A stretch of DNA of 64,000 bases, taken from NCBI GenBank assembly GCA_051294375.1, contig CM119270.1, positions 11,342,141 through 11,406,140 on the forward strand. The letters run 5' to 3'. How positions within the stretch are numbered: position 1 is the first letter of the stretch; each line of letters starts with the position of its first letter. Both the position numbers and the translations under genes were made by a program. This DNA is from Paraspadella gotoi (taxonomy: Eukaryota > Chaetognatha). Below, one piece after another: positions 25,510 to 37,999 of this stretch. The notes under the pieces were generated by a model. That model was not told the origin of the DNA and did no database searches. It saw nothing but the letters and a program-made list of their open reading frames with translations.

Positions 25510-28500
25510 NNNNNNNNNNNNNNNNNNNNNNNNNNNNNNNNNNNNNNNNNNNNNNNNNNNNNNNNNNNNNNNNNNNNNNNNNNNNNNNNNNNNNNNNNNN
25601 NNNNNNNNNNNNNNNNNNNNNNNNNNNNNNNNNNNNNNNNNNNNNNNNNNNNNNNNNNNNNNNNNNNNNNNNNNNNNNNNNNNNNNNNNNNNNNNNNNNN
25701 NNNNNNNNNNNNNNNNNNNNNNNNNNNNNNNNNNNNNNNNNNNNNNNNNNNNNNNNNNNNNNNNNNNNNNNNNNNNNNNNNNNNNNNNNNNNNNNNNNNN
25801 NNNNNNNNNNNNNNNNNNNNNNNNNNNNNNNNNNNNNNNNNNNNAGAGATAGATAGAGAGAGAATAAAGCGTCTGTTGGCGAGTCGTTTTCGCTCGTTTG
25901 CGTCTTTTTTCAGGTCAAAGGTCGATGGTCGGGGATTTTTTGGCGCNNNNNNNNNNNNNNNNNNNNNNNNNNNNNNNNNNNNNNNNNNNNNNNNNNNNNN
26001 NNNNNNNNNNNNNNNNNNNNNNNNNNNNNNNNNNNNNNNNNNNNNNNNNNNNNNNNNNNNNNNNNNNNNNNNNNNNNNNNNNNNNNNNNNNNNNNNNNNN
26101 NNNNNNNNNNNNNNNNNNNNNNNNNNNNNNNNNNNNNNNNNNNNNNNNNNNNNNNNCCCCTCCGTCAGCCATTAATGCCCTCGCGGTCCCGATCGGCCAT
26201 CAAGAATGTCTCAGTTAAACGTCATCATGATAGCCACGTTGGACGCTGTCGCCGTGACCTTTAGGCAGTTTCTGCATGGGCACAGCAGAAACAGCGGAAA
26301 CATCGGAAACAGCAACAACAGCTGCCCTCAGTCGAGGTTTTCTTGCTTAGGTTGTGGACTTAACTTTTTATATTTAACCAGTTCTGCGACCATCATCTCA
26401 GTGATACTCCAGTTTGGTTGTAATTAATAAAAAGTAATAGTTGATGAAATCCCGACATGAAACTTGAAATATACGAAACAGTCGAGGATGGATTAACTTT
26501 TGCATTTTTATTGAGACTGTTTTGTCTCTTTCTCATTCGCTCAATACATCTACAAGATCAATGTTCAATTCAAATTCTGATTTCTTTCATCCACACTACT
26601 TTTTCAATGTACAACATAAAGGTCCCAGCCACATTTTACCGCTGCATCCTCACGTATCTACCGCTGCCGCGTCGACACCGCTACCGCCCCCTCAGCGCCG
26701 CCCTCGACCGCCAGCGACGCCCGTCCGAGCTTCGTCAAAAACGTTCGCCGGGATTACGGCGGCTTAAACCGGAAAACGCGTTTCTGAACGGAAAAGATTT
26801 GCATTTAGATTGTCCCCCCTCTGTCNNNNNNNNNNNNNNNNNNNNNNNNNNNNNNNNNNNNNNNNNNNNNNNNNNNNNNNNNNNNNNNNNNNNNNNNNNN
26901 NNNNNNNNNNNNNNNNNNNNNNNNNNNNNNNNNNNNNNNNNNNNNNNNNNNNNNNNNNNNNNNNNNNNNNNNNNNNNNNNNNNNNNNNNNNNNNNNNNNN
27001 NNNNNNNNNNNNNNNNNNNNNNNNNNNNNNNNNNNNNNNNNNNNNNNNNNNNNNNNNNNNNNNNNNNNNNNNNNNNNNNNNNNNNNNNNNNNNNNNNNNN
27101 NNNNNNNNNNNNNNNNNNNNNNNNNNNNNNNNNNNNNNNNNNNNNNNNNNNNNNNNNNNNNNNNNNNNNNNNNNNNNNNNNNNNNNNNNNNNNNNNNNNN
27201 NNNNNNNNNNNNNNNNNNNNNNNNNNNNNNNNNNNNNNNNNNNNNNNNNNNNNNNNNNNNNNNNNNNNNNNNNNNNNNNNNNNNNNNNNNNNNNNNNNNN
27301 NNNNNNNNNNNNNNNNNNNNNNNNNNNNNNNNNNNNNNNNNNNNNNNNNNNNNNNNNNNNNNNNNNNNNNNNNNNNNNNNNNNNNNNNNNNNNNNNNNNN
27401 NNNNNNNNNNNNNNNNNNNNNNNNNNNNNNNNNNNNNNNNNNNNNNNNNNNNNNNNNNNNNNNNNNNNNNNNNNNNNNNNNNNNNNNNNNNNNNNNNNNN
27501 NNNNNNNNNNNNNNNNNNNNNNNNNNNNNNNNNNNNNNNNNNNNNNNNNNNNNNNNNNNNNNNNNNNNNNNNNNNNNNNNNNNNNNNNNNNNNNNNNNNN
27601 NNNNNNNNNNNNNNNNNNNNNNNNNNNNNNNNNNNNNNNNNNNNNNNNNNNNNNNNNNNNNNNNNNNNNNNNNNNNNNNNNNNNNNNNNNNNNNNNNNNN
27701 NNNNNNNNNNNNNNNNNNNNNNNNAAAGCAAGTTGATTCAAAAACATTTAAACAAAAATTCAGTTTTGATTTGAACTCGAATCAAATCCCTATTTCGATA
27801 TTTTTTATTATCGAAAAGTCGTTAAAAATAATATGCGGTGGATCAGGAGAAAAAAAAGTGAGACTTCCTTCCACCAAATTCACGGCAGGTTCGATCTTCA
27901 GAAATTTCCCGCCCGCCCAATATATTTCTCGATCTCACACCTTCGTTGCTCCCATCCACCCCTTGACTTTTTTTTACCTTCTTTAAAATTAAGTTTTTAA
28001 TCTTTCTCCTCACTTTTTCCTCCTGATGCTTCATTTTGTACATTCACCCCGGTCGTTTCAATTCTTGCCGACCGAATCGCATCGAAATTTTTATTTCTCG
28101 ACCCAAAGCCCCTCGGCCCATCCCACTTCCCGATAATTACCCACCAAATTAAATGAACGAAACATGTTCATCCGACCGGCCCACAACTCCGCCATTTACA
28201 TTTTGTATTTAATCGAACTTTTTAAAGCCAAGCACCAGAATCCCCTTCCCCCGCCCCATTTCTCTCTCTCTCTCCCTCTTCCCCCTTTCTCCCGCCAAAG
28301 TTATTTTTTCAATTTTCTTTCTCGAAAAGTGGTTAGCGTGTTTTTCCTTGACCCCCGACGCCATGGAACGAGCTCAAGGGCTAAAAAAGGATTCCCTAAA
28401 AAAAAAATCCGTGAAAAAAGAGTTGAAGAGATTTGGACATGGAAATTTAGTGGAAGGCGAGAGTGAAAGAGCAAGCTGACACCAGTAGAGATTGTTTTAT

Positions 28501-30535
28501 TTGAGGAATTTAAATATTAAAATTTGTTTACCAAGGGAATTTTATCTTGGTTTATGTGCTGAATAAGAACTTAACTTAACTTAACTTAACTTACTTGGTA
28601 TTAGCGACCTTTGTTAATGAAATTTTAAAGAATCTTTTACAAATTTGTAACTAAACAAATCTCATGAAGCCCATGCGGCGATCTCGTAGGAATTAAAGGA
28701 CGAAGGGTTACGTCGTGAAATATATAGATTTTCTGTCGTCCTCTTCATCGTTGTCGTAGTCGCCGACTCGTCGTCGTCAACGTCCTCAACGTTATCGTCG
28801 TTCTCATCGTCGCAGTTTTCCTCGGGATTTTCTTTCTTCATTAAATTTCTCATTATTCCTCCTCTTAATCTTCATCTTTGCCTCCCAAGTTTCGATGATA
28901 AGCGAAGCACGATGAGGATTTATCGATTACCAAACGTGAATAATTTTTCAAGACAGTTTGAGAACCAAACTGGGAATTTCGGTGTTTTTTATTCTTGAAT
29001 GGTTTTGTTTCTTATTCCCCATGACGCGTTTCGGTTTTAGTTGAGATTTTTAAGGAGCGTCTTGTTCAAAAATTGCTTTTTCACCTGGAAACAACTCTCT
29101 CTCTCTCTGTCATTGCCTCCCTCCCCCTTTAACTTACTCATTCCGTTTCTCTCGCCTTTCCACCCTTCCATCTACTTTCACGCCCACAGCAAGCCCGTAC
29201 CTCCAATCCCATTCTTCACCCCAGAATCTAATTTGCATATTCGGGTCGTTCCTTCCGTCGCCGGATTTTAAGTCGAATCTCGAAGAATCTCTCTGCGCAA
29301 AGAAAATTCCGCCTCCAAGTATCGAAGACGAGATTATTGCCGTCGAAAGGGAAAAAGGAGGGGGGGGGAATTCGAATCTTATCTTCTGTTGAAGAGTTTA
29401 AAAGGTTTCTGGCTCGGGGATTTTATCTTTAGTTGAAGACTTTTAAAAAAATCTAAAGGGCATTGATGTTAAGTTGTCATAAACGGATTGGTTTGTTTTA
29501 GCTAGAAAGCTTTGCTCATTTAATATTTTGGAATTATTAGGTTGAATAGTAAAGTGATATTTTTATATACAAAGCTTAAACAAGCTTTAAATATAGAATT
29601 TTTTTTGTGAATACCTAGTCTTTCATTAAAAGTTAATTTTGAGTTAGAACATAGAAATAATATTTAATGGCGTGACTAATATCTCTTAGATTGTATCGTT
29701 CCTTAAAGATATAAAAAGTTTTAAGGGCGAGGATCTGTACATTAGCTAAAGAATGAAAGAGTTTGAGGTGGTGATGTCATCTCTTTTGTCGAGGAAAAGA
29801 GGAAAAGCTTCCAGGCAATGGGACGTCATCTATTGTTAAAGGAAGAATGTTTAGACACAGGGAAGGAAGAGGATTGGCTTGTGTGTTCAGCCTTTATTTC
29901 TCTGGGGTTTTGCGGGAGAGCTCCCCTTTGGATATCAATGCTACGCTATCTGATCTGCTTTCGTTTGCTTTCCTTTTAAATTTTTAAACGGTCGAAGTTT
30001 ACTATATATATTGTAAAGAATTACATTTTCTTCAATCCGTTTTTTTATTCCCTTCACTGTTTCAATAACTTCTTTCTCTTTCTTTCTACGCTTTTATTCC
30101 TTTCCTTCCCTTTCTTTCCATTTCTTTCCCCATCCCAGCATCAAACCCCACTTCCTCTTTTCCTCGCCAAAAAAAAATTCCTCATTATCTTTCTTATCTT
30201 TTTGGAGAAAAACATTTTTTTTCCTTCAAAATTCTCATCAGGAAACGAAAAGAAAGAAAAAAAGAAGAAAACCCGGAAAAAGAAAATTCATATTCTTCGG
30301 GTTTTTTTAAAGAAAATGTCTGCCTCCGGGGTTTTTTGGGAGAGGGAAGCAACTTCCCTCGATACGCGATACAACGAGAGAGAGAGACAGAGAGGGAGAG
30401 GGAGAGTTAGAGAGGGAGAGAGAAAGCTTTCAAATTAAACAGTAAACACATTTTGTTTCTGCACTTTCGTTTTCAATGAGAAGGTGAGAAGGGAATACTA
30501 ATTAATAACGAAAAAGAAGTCCTGGTACTAATGTG

Positions 30536-30657
<122 letters not shown>

Positions 30658-31045
30658 CCAGACGGTAATGAGGATGCTCCTGCGAAGAATTTCGCCCCAT
30701 GAAGGAGCGAAGGGAATTTCGACTTCGATAAGATTAGAATTATTGGTGGGAGGGTTGAGACTTGAGTAAATAAGTGGATGAATGGATGAGCGAATGAGTG
30801 GTTGAGCTGAATAGATGATTGGTTATGGTCTAAAGTTAAAGTGGTAAGTCGAGTACTAATATTATTATCTCGAACGATGTCGTTATTAACAAAAACCGAC
30901 TAAAACAAAAACTACACAGAAAGACACAATCGATAATTGAACTTTTTTTTTCGCCCCACACTTTGACTACAGAGAAACACCGAGAGAGAGAGACACTTAA
31001 AATAAGAGGCATTAGGGAGAGCTACGATAGAGAGAGAGAGACGAG

Positions 31046-31048
<3 letters not shown>

Positions 31049-31096
<48 letters not shown>
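31049..31096. repeat. (GA)24 microsatellite
   Basis: A perfect GA tract preceded by shorter GA runs at about 30980 and 31030. Confidence 0.95.
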
Positions 31097-31099
<3 letters not shown>

Positions 31100-32681
31100 A
31101 GATATATATTGATATTGCGAAAACGGATAGTCGCGATGATTAACCCATTCTGTCGTTAAATCTTTTTTGTCACTTTTGTTACCAAAGCAGAAAGCGGTTT
31201 ATTATGCGCCCATTTTCTCCCCTTTTCACTTTTTTTTCTCTTTTGGGCCTTTTTTATCGTTTGCCTGGCAAATTACGTTGGTTGTCTAGTTTTGAGCCGC
31301 CTTGCCTTTATTGTTTCTAAAAGGTTCAATATTGCAATGTTTATTATTTTTCTTTCCTCGTTCGTTCTATCAACTATCCACATCCCGTCTTCGTCGTATC
31401 TCTCATTGTCTATCCCCCGTCATTGTCTATCTCATTTGTATTCGCGCGCGCGTCGTCGGTAAGATTTTTGAGGCGTCCCTATGTCGCCCCCTCTGGCGAC
31501 GGCAAAACGCGAACGCCATTTGCCAGAGGGATTTGCGCGGGACTCAAACATAAGCGCATCGCGAGATGCTCCCTTCTCTTGGGGATCAAAAGGGAAGACA
31601 TTTTTTTAAAGCGGGGGCGTTTGTATGAAGACGCGAAACAAATGTCATTCCTCTTGTGTCATTATTTTTAAAATTGACCTTTATTTAACAATGTTCTACA
31701 AAAATTTAAAGAATACTTGTTTCTCCTGTTAAAATGTTGATAATTTAAAAAGGTTTAATTTTTTTTTTAATTTGATTTTCATAATATGATTTTTTTTTAA
31801 TTTTACCTACTTTTACGAATATATTTACTTTAATTTAATCTTCTAGGCTGTTTTCTTTTAATATTTCCTCCAATTTAGTCTATTTCTTTCTATTTCATTA
31901 TTATTTTTTTCCTTTTATTCCCTTTTTTCAGAGAGAAAATTGTGTCCTTTGTCGGCGCCTCGAGTTTTTGAGGCGGGTGTATCTTTTGTCTTTATTTCCC
32001 TGGAGGAGATAGGGCAGAAAGAGGAAAGAAAAATAGGGGGAGTTGAAGGGGAGGAAAGAAAAGAAAGAAACGAGAAAACTGGAGAGATAAATAAGGAGGA
32101 GAAACGAGAGTGCGGGGTTTGATGAAGCGAAGGAACTATATAAAAAAACATATAGAAAGTTAAAGTCAATGAAATGACAATTGATAAGTATTAAGAAAAA
32201 TAAATGGCTAATCGAAGAAAGTAATTACGAAATTTCAGATAAAAGGAATCAGAGAGACAACTAAGCGGGAAAAGGAAAAAGAAAAAAAAAAAAAAAAAAA
32301 AGAAAAGGAAAAGGAGAAAATCTATGAAAAAAAGAATAGAAAAGAAGAATCGAGTTCCGGCGGATTTTCTTCGGGGAACGAGCGTTAAAATATAATTTGA
32401 TTTTCAAATAAAGTCCCCTTGTTGGACCCGATTGAAAGGCAGGTTTTTAATTCACTTTGTTGAGTTTGACGTTTTTACTTTCGGTTGCCAGTGGACGAGG
32501 CAGCTATTTGACTATTTTTGATCGTCAATTATTTAGTTATTTTCCCCCATGACAATCATTACCCACCCATTCACGACTTTTATTAAAATTATGCCCATTT
32601 TCAGCGATTAATTATAACGTGATATCTTTCTATTCCCGTCATTCCAAGGCTATTTACTACCATCTCAGCATTTTTATCCGA

Positions 32682-32932
32682 CATCGTTTGCCAATCGGCA
32701 AGTGCCATTTCTCAGTCATTCTTACATCCGCCATTTGACCTCGGGACGCCAGTTGCCATTCGACATGGTTTGCCAATCGGCAAGTCTGCCATTTCTCCGT
32801 CATTCTTCCATCTGCCATTTGACATCGGGACGCCAGTTGCCATTCGACATCGTTTGCCAATCAACAAGTCTGCCATCTCTCCGTCATTCTTCCATCCGCC
32901 ATTTGACCTCGGGACGCCAGTTGCCATTAGAC
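32682..32932. repeat. minisatellite, three 84-bp units
   Basis: Units start with CATCGTTTGCCAATCGGC or variants at 32682, 32764 and 32848. The first is 82 bp because it lacks two bases after AAGT. Each unit contains three GCCAT words, for example TGCCATTTC, CCGCCATTTGAC and GTTGCCATT. Units are about 90 percent alike by eye. Because 84 is divisible by three, a plus-strand frame stays open through the array, but its translation has no recognisable character. Confidence 0.9.
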
Positions 32933-33119
32933 GAGGGCGGCGTCTCCTTTATTCCTGCGGGGACTTTCGTCTCTCTTCCTTTTTTCCCGCCACAAAGAAA
33001 ATTCAAAATTACCCCCTGGAATTCGGGTCGATTTGATTTGCGGGGAGAGAAAAAAAAACTCTACTCTTTTCTTCTTTCTTTCCCCCCGTGTCTTCCGAGC
33101 GCCTATCACTTTCTTTCTT

Positions 33120-33120
33120 G

Positions 33121-33174
<54 letters not shown>
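33120..33174. repeat. (GTC)18 triplet tract
   Basis: A perfect GTC tract of about 54 bp, followed by GTGGCGCCGGCGC. Confidence 0.95.
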
Positions 33175-33175
<1 letters not shown>

Positions 33176-34585
33176 GTGGCGCCGGCGCTTGCCTTTTCGA
33201 TCAAACTGCAATCGGGGAAGGAGCTTGAGTCGCTTTATCGCTTGGCTTTGTTTTTTCCCCTTTTATCTCTTTCTTTATCGCTTTTTCTTCATCGTTTTCT
33301 TTATCGCTCCTTTTTCTCTTCTTTGATTCATCTTTATTTTCTTNNNNNNNNNNNNNNNNNNNNNNNNNNNNNNNNNNNNNNNNNNNNNNNNNNNNNNNNN
33401 NNNNNNNNNNNNNNNNNNNNNNNNNNNNNNNNNNNNNNNNNNNNNNNNNNNNNNNNNNNNNNNNNNNNNNNNNNNNNNNNNNNNNNNNNNNNNNNNNNNN
33501 NNNNNNNNNNNNNNNNNNNNNNNNNNNNNNNNNNNNNNNNNNNNNNNNNNNNNNNNNNNNNNNCTTTGCTTATTTTTTTCGCCTTTTTTTTCCCTTTCTA
33601 TTTCCGCTCTTCCTTTTTATTTTTTTTTCCATTTTCGATTTTTTTTCTTTTCTAACCGATTGAGCGAGCAAACGTGCGATAGACCAGCGAAGTAGCAAAC
33701 GAAATGACCACCCAAATCACCCTCCCACACATTGCCCGATTTTTTAAAAAGACCTGCAAATTAACGCCCTGCTTCTTCCTTCCTCAGCCTTTCACGTAAA
33801 CGAGTCCTACCACCCAAACCAACGAACCCGGCCATCCTTTTTGGGGGGTGGCGGGGGTGGCGGTCATAGAAATATTTGTATTGCGCTCTTTTTGACAATT
33901 AATGATCGCTTAGATACAGTAGATATGAGATAATAAAAAAACGATCAAATTGGGGGGAAAGCCGAAAGGAAGAGAAACGCAGTAAATGCTCAGACAGATT
34001 TTATTGTCCAATTTTCTTGAAAAGTTGAGTGAAAGAAAGAAGAAAGAAAAAAAGTTTGTGAATGGTGAATGCTAGCAGGAGCGATATGGGCATGGCAACA
34101 AGAAAGTGACTTGCAACTGCTACTACTAAATAAAAAACACAAAATAGAATATGCTGGAGGACCATCAGGTGTGCTTGGAGAGCGATCTTGCTGAGCTTGG
34201 AAGTGATCGTCCGGAGATTCAACGAGCGGATTTATCTTTAAATGAACTAAAATATTTGAAGTCAGCGCTGATAGGAATCAGACGATAACAATGATTATAT
34301 CGAGGACGGCATAATAAGTGAATAAGTGAATGAAACAATCGAAATAATAGGAAAACTCCTTACTACAAACTGTGACAGTTTTAAAAATACTAAAATCTGT
34401 GACAGACCTTAAATATATTTTGGACGATACAATAAAAATATATCGTTAAAGACGAGTGACGGAATTTAACAACGTAGAAAGAGGCTGGGTCGCGGAAGAG
34501 GGCTTGTCCAAAGTCGAGATATAGGAAGGGGAACCAGACGAGGAGTTATCAGTCGCGAAAATGAGTTTCGGGGCAGAAAATCGCG

Positions 34586-34606
34586 AGGTCAAAAGTCGAA
34601 AGGTCA
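34586..34606 (+). promoter_or_regulatory. paired AGGTCA half-sites
   Basis: AGGTCA at 34586-34591 and 34601-34606 lie in direct orientation nine bases apart. The second is preceded by AA, giving AAAGGTCA, the monomer site known for NR4A/DHR38 receptors. Further AGGTCA or GGGTCA words lie near 34830 and 34855. The spacing of nine is not a classical dimer element, so function is uncertain. Confidence 0.2.
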
Positions 34607-34924
34607 CTGCGGTCCAGATCGGACGAAGCGTCGAGAAAGATCACTATGTCCAAGGGATGGTCAAAAATATATCATAAATAGGCCGAAGATTAAGAATATT
34701 ATTGAAAATAATTATTCTGACGTGAACAGTGTATAAGTGAAATTATAAGTATCAAACGCACAAAAAAGTTGATGGGTTAAATGGGTCAAGCGGTCACTGG
34801 GTCGCGAATTCGCTGGATACGAAATCACGAGGTCAAAGTCGGGAAAAGTCGATGGGTCAAAGGTCGAAGAGTCGTCGTCGTCGATAAGAAATGCTGAGAG
34901 AATTTGCTGGACTAGGATATCGAT

Positions 34925-35330
34925 TATCTTTCTTGAGGAGGAACGAGGAAAGGAAAGAGAGAGTGAGTGAAGAAGAAAGGAAGGAAACGGAGGAATGAGA
35001 AGGAAAAGATAAGAATAGGAGGGATGAGAAAGGGAGAAAAAGAAAATCAAAGGAAAAGCGGAGGGAAAATCAAAGGAAGTGGTGAAGAAAAGTAGAAAAC
35101 AGAAAGAAATGGAAAGGGAGAAGGAAAATTAAGCATAAACGGAGGTAAGACAGGAAGAAAGAAAGAAAATATGAAGATAGAAAAAAGAAAAAGAAGTAGG
35201 AATAGGAAGGTGGAGGATGAAGATAAAATGGATGAAGACGAGAAGAATAAACGAAAGAGAAGAGAAAAAAAAAGGGAAAATTTGAAAAGGAAAGAAAGTA
35301 AGGGAAAAGAGACGAAGCAAATTTTCTCGG
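34925..35330. repeat. polypurine tract
   Basis: About 400 bp mostly of A and G on the plus strand. Minus-strand frames rich in Phe/Leu/Ser across it follow from the base bias. Confidence 0.75.
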
Positions 35331-35703
35331 TCGATGCAATGACGTCAATAAAGACGACGGTTGATGACAAAAACTGATGACAGAGATGCAATCCTTTCCT
35401 TTTTTTTCTTATCCACGAAGAAATCATCTTTTCTAATATCTTTGCCCAATTTTTTACCGTCTCTTTTTTTTTTTTTTTTTTGGTAATCGAGCAAAAGCTA
35501 ATAGAAATTTTGATTTAAAGATTTTTTAACGAAATTTCTAATGATACAGATTTTATATTTTTTTACTGTTAGAAGGTTTTTTGTTTGGTCCTTGAAATTT
35601 TACGAAGTTTTTGAGAGAGAAATAAATTATATGTGGATATATATATAATCAAAAATAGTCCTCATCTTATAATAATTAATGAAAAAGTGGTAAAAAAACG
35701 TAA

Positions 35704-35985
35704 AGTATAGCAACAGCCGGGTTGCCTGTGATGCCCATTGGGATGGGGCATCTCACTGTTGGTTTTGGGGGCTTCCGACCCTCAGTGACGCCTCCAGTCA
35801 CTGGCGCAGTTACCATATGACGCCGTCATTGACGGTCTCGCTCTGCCAACGCAGAGGGAATTTGTTAGGACTGTGGAATCCACAGTGTGGATGGAACGCA
35901 ACGCCTGGGATTGTGTGTTCACCCTATGAGACAATGGTATTAGCTGAACGATGGTGGACGTGAGGCAGTTTGAATATTCCGCCAC
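35704..35985. other. unclassified hairpin-rich segment
   Basis: This segment is neither low complexity nor AT-rich, unlike its flanks. It holds five neighbouring perfect short hairpins: GATGCCC/GGGCATC (35730-35736 with 35746-35752), CAGTGAC/GTCACTG (35783-35789 with 35797-35803), CCGTCA/TGACGG (35823-35828 with 35830-35835), CTCTGC/GCAGAG (35841-35846 with 35851-35856) and TCCAC/GTGGA (35879-35883 with 35887-35891). Two plus-strand frames also look protein-like: 35704-35820, with an internal ATG at 35731, and a different frame open from about 35791 to the stop at 35927-35929. They would fit one coding fragment broken by a frameshift. On the minus strand a run of seven T follows at 35698-35692, as after a Pol III gene, but box A and box B matches are weak. 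Candidates are a structured RNA, a SINE-like copy, or a decayed transposon fragment. I do not recognise the family. Confidence 0.35.
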
Positions 35986-36405
35986 AAAAACATTAATAAA
36001 AAACGAAACTATAAAGACTCTGAAGTCATAGTTCTTACTCTCACCTCATTCATTACGAGACGAGAAAAAAAAAGAAAATAGTTTGAACTCGTTAATCGTT
36101 CGTTGGAACAGAAAAAGCGTGAATGCGCGTGAAGTGTGGTGAAAGATACGGTCGGCGCAAAGAGTGAAAAGTTGCTCCAACGTTTCAGATTTATGGTCAT
36201 TGGAAAGAGGTGGGTGATAACGTTGAAAGGTCCGTGAACCTTTATGATGTGTGGCAATTTGTGATGCGTGGTTTGTGAGGTTTGCAATCAAGATGGAGGA
36301 TTAGAAATATCTAATAGAGTTAAGGCGCAAAATTTTGTGATTTGTAAAAAGTTTTAAAGCCGTGTGAGTTTGAAAAAGCGTCCCAGTCGGCCAAATGAAA
36401 CCAAC

Positions 36406-36467
36406 TGCGGCACAAAGAGGCAAACCGCGGCAAAAACCCGGCGAAGTGCGGCGAAAAGAGGCGAACG
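36406..36467. repeat. minisatellite, three units of 20-21 bp
   Basis: Three diverged units of the form TGCGGC-AAA-GAGGC-AA start at 36406, 36426 and 36447. Confidence 0.65.
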
Positions 36468-37908
36468 GAGTTGAAATACGTGAATAAGGCAGGAGAAAGA
36501 TGATGAACGGCGTGAGTGTTGTGAAGATTCACCGAAGCGTGAGATCTTCGACGTGAATTGAGGTCAAAAGATGGAATCTCGGAGAGAGAAAAATGGGAAA
36601 GAGAATAAAGCCACGAAAATACTACAGATTTCCGCGGTTATATCGGGATGGAAAATTTGTAAAATATTAAATATTAAATATTTATTTAGTTGGTAAGGAT
36701 TGTGGAAAGGGGTGAATAGTAGACTACAGAGAAATAAAAAAGAAAAAATCCAAGAATGGAATTCCTAAAAAAACCATTCGATCTCCGGTGATTTTATGTT
36801 GTCATTCCTATCGTCATCTCATCTGACTTATCGACTTTTATTATCATCATCGTTGTCTTCGTCGTCATCGTCGTCCTCATCATCGTCGTCGTCGCCTTTG
36901 TCTCGATTTTTTCCATTCAACTCGGGAGGCAAACGTTGACGAGACGCGCTGACGAGAGATGACTAACAATCGGAGAATTAAAGCGGCGATAATTGAATTG
37001 AAAAACGCGGCGCCGCCGGCGCTAAAAAGGGCGCCTTTGCCACGCCATGCGGTTCAATTCTATCCGGGATGACGCCGATGCCACACAAAAGGATTCGATT
37101 TCATCCGGAGTGAGGGGGGAAAGGAAAAAAAAGTCATTCAAATACATACCCTTTGAAACTATTGGCACCAACAGTATCTTTTAAAATTATTTTTAAAACT
37201 TGTTTTGCAATGACATTCTATCATTTGCCATCTTGCATCCCATAAGTGAATTTCTGGTGAAAAGCGCCCCGAAGTGAATATTGGGCCATCCATTATATTG
37301 TACCATTTGAAATGATGCCAGCGCCATCCCTTGCCAGTCGAAAAGACGTCATCGAATGCCAGCCAGCCAGCCGCGGCCGAGAGAGGGAGCGGACGAAACA
37401 GCGACTCAGCGCGTGATGGGGAAATGTGATGCGGATTTATTTTTTGTTTACTTTGTTTTGTTTTCATTTATTTGATAAAAAGCTTTTGTGAACAAAGAGA
37501 TGAAAGTCATACGGTTTACGAAATAGAATTGGACAAAGTACGCTTAGCTTATAAATAATACGTGATCATTTTAATTCCTGGCGAACAGGCTCCGGCTTTT
37601 GCCTTTCCTCCCGCGAGATCAACTGTTGTTTTCATTGTTTGTTTACTTTAAAACTCCAAATTTTCGCGTGTCACCGAGGTAGAAATTCATGAAGGCCTGG
37701 CATGCTCCGGGCCCATGTTTCATCGGGCAAGTGCGAAGGGTTTGCAAAAAGTTTTTTTTTCCGCCGTCGCGAACGAAATGAAGTTCTCATGTTGCGCATA
37801 ACAAACGGCTTTCTTCAACATCCTGGCAAATCTTTTGAATTAAGAGACGACAGCGCCAAAGACTTTGCGAAAGGGAAGACAATAAAAACACTTAGCGCCC
37901 CATTCTTT

Positions 37909-37910
<2 letters not shown>

Positions 37911-37994
<84 letters not shown>
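37911..37994. repeat. (TC)42 microsatellite
   Basis: A perfect 84-bp dinucleotide tract. Confidence 0.95.

Positions 37995-37999
<5 letters not shown>

Larger units (their letters stand above)
24455..27724. other. gap cluster, four N runs
   Basis: N runs at 24455-24641, 25510-25844, 25947-26156 and 26826-27724 (899 bases, the largest in the window). The islands between them include a CpG-dense segment, a polypurine tract, and a GC-rich frame (26640-26825) that runs into the largest gap and cannot be judged. Confidence 0.9.

Noticed and set aside
26457-27986. 509-residue plus-strand frame
   Set aside because: About 300 residues are undefined because of the 899-base gap; the visible ends have no recognisable domain and no splice pair.
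32702-33655. 317-residue plus-strand frame
   Set aside because: Open because the 84-bp repeat is a multiple of three, then Ser repeat from GTC triplets, then undefined residues over a gap.
35713-35745. GCCGGGTTGCCTGTGATGCC, resembling the 5' part of 7SL/SRP RNA
   Set aside because: Similarity is limited to a few words; the following bases do not fit the SRP RNA fold.
36009-36532. several minus-strand frames of 70-92 residues
   Set aside because: Overlapping frames in different phases, with no splice sites or family resemblance.
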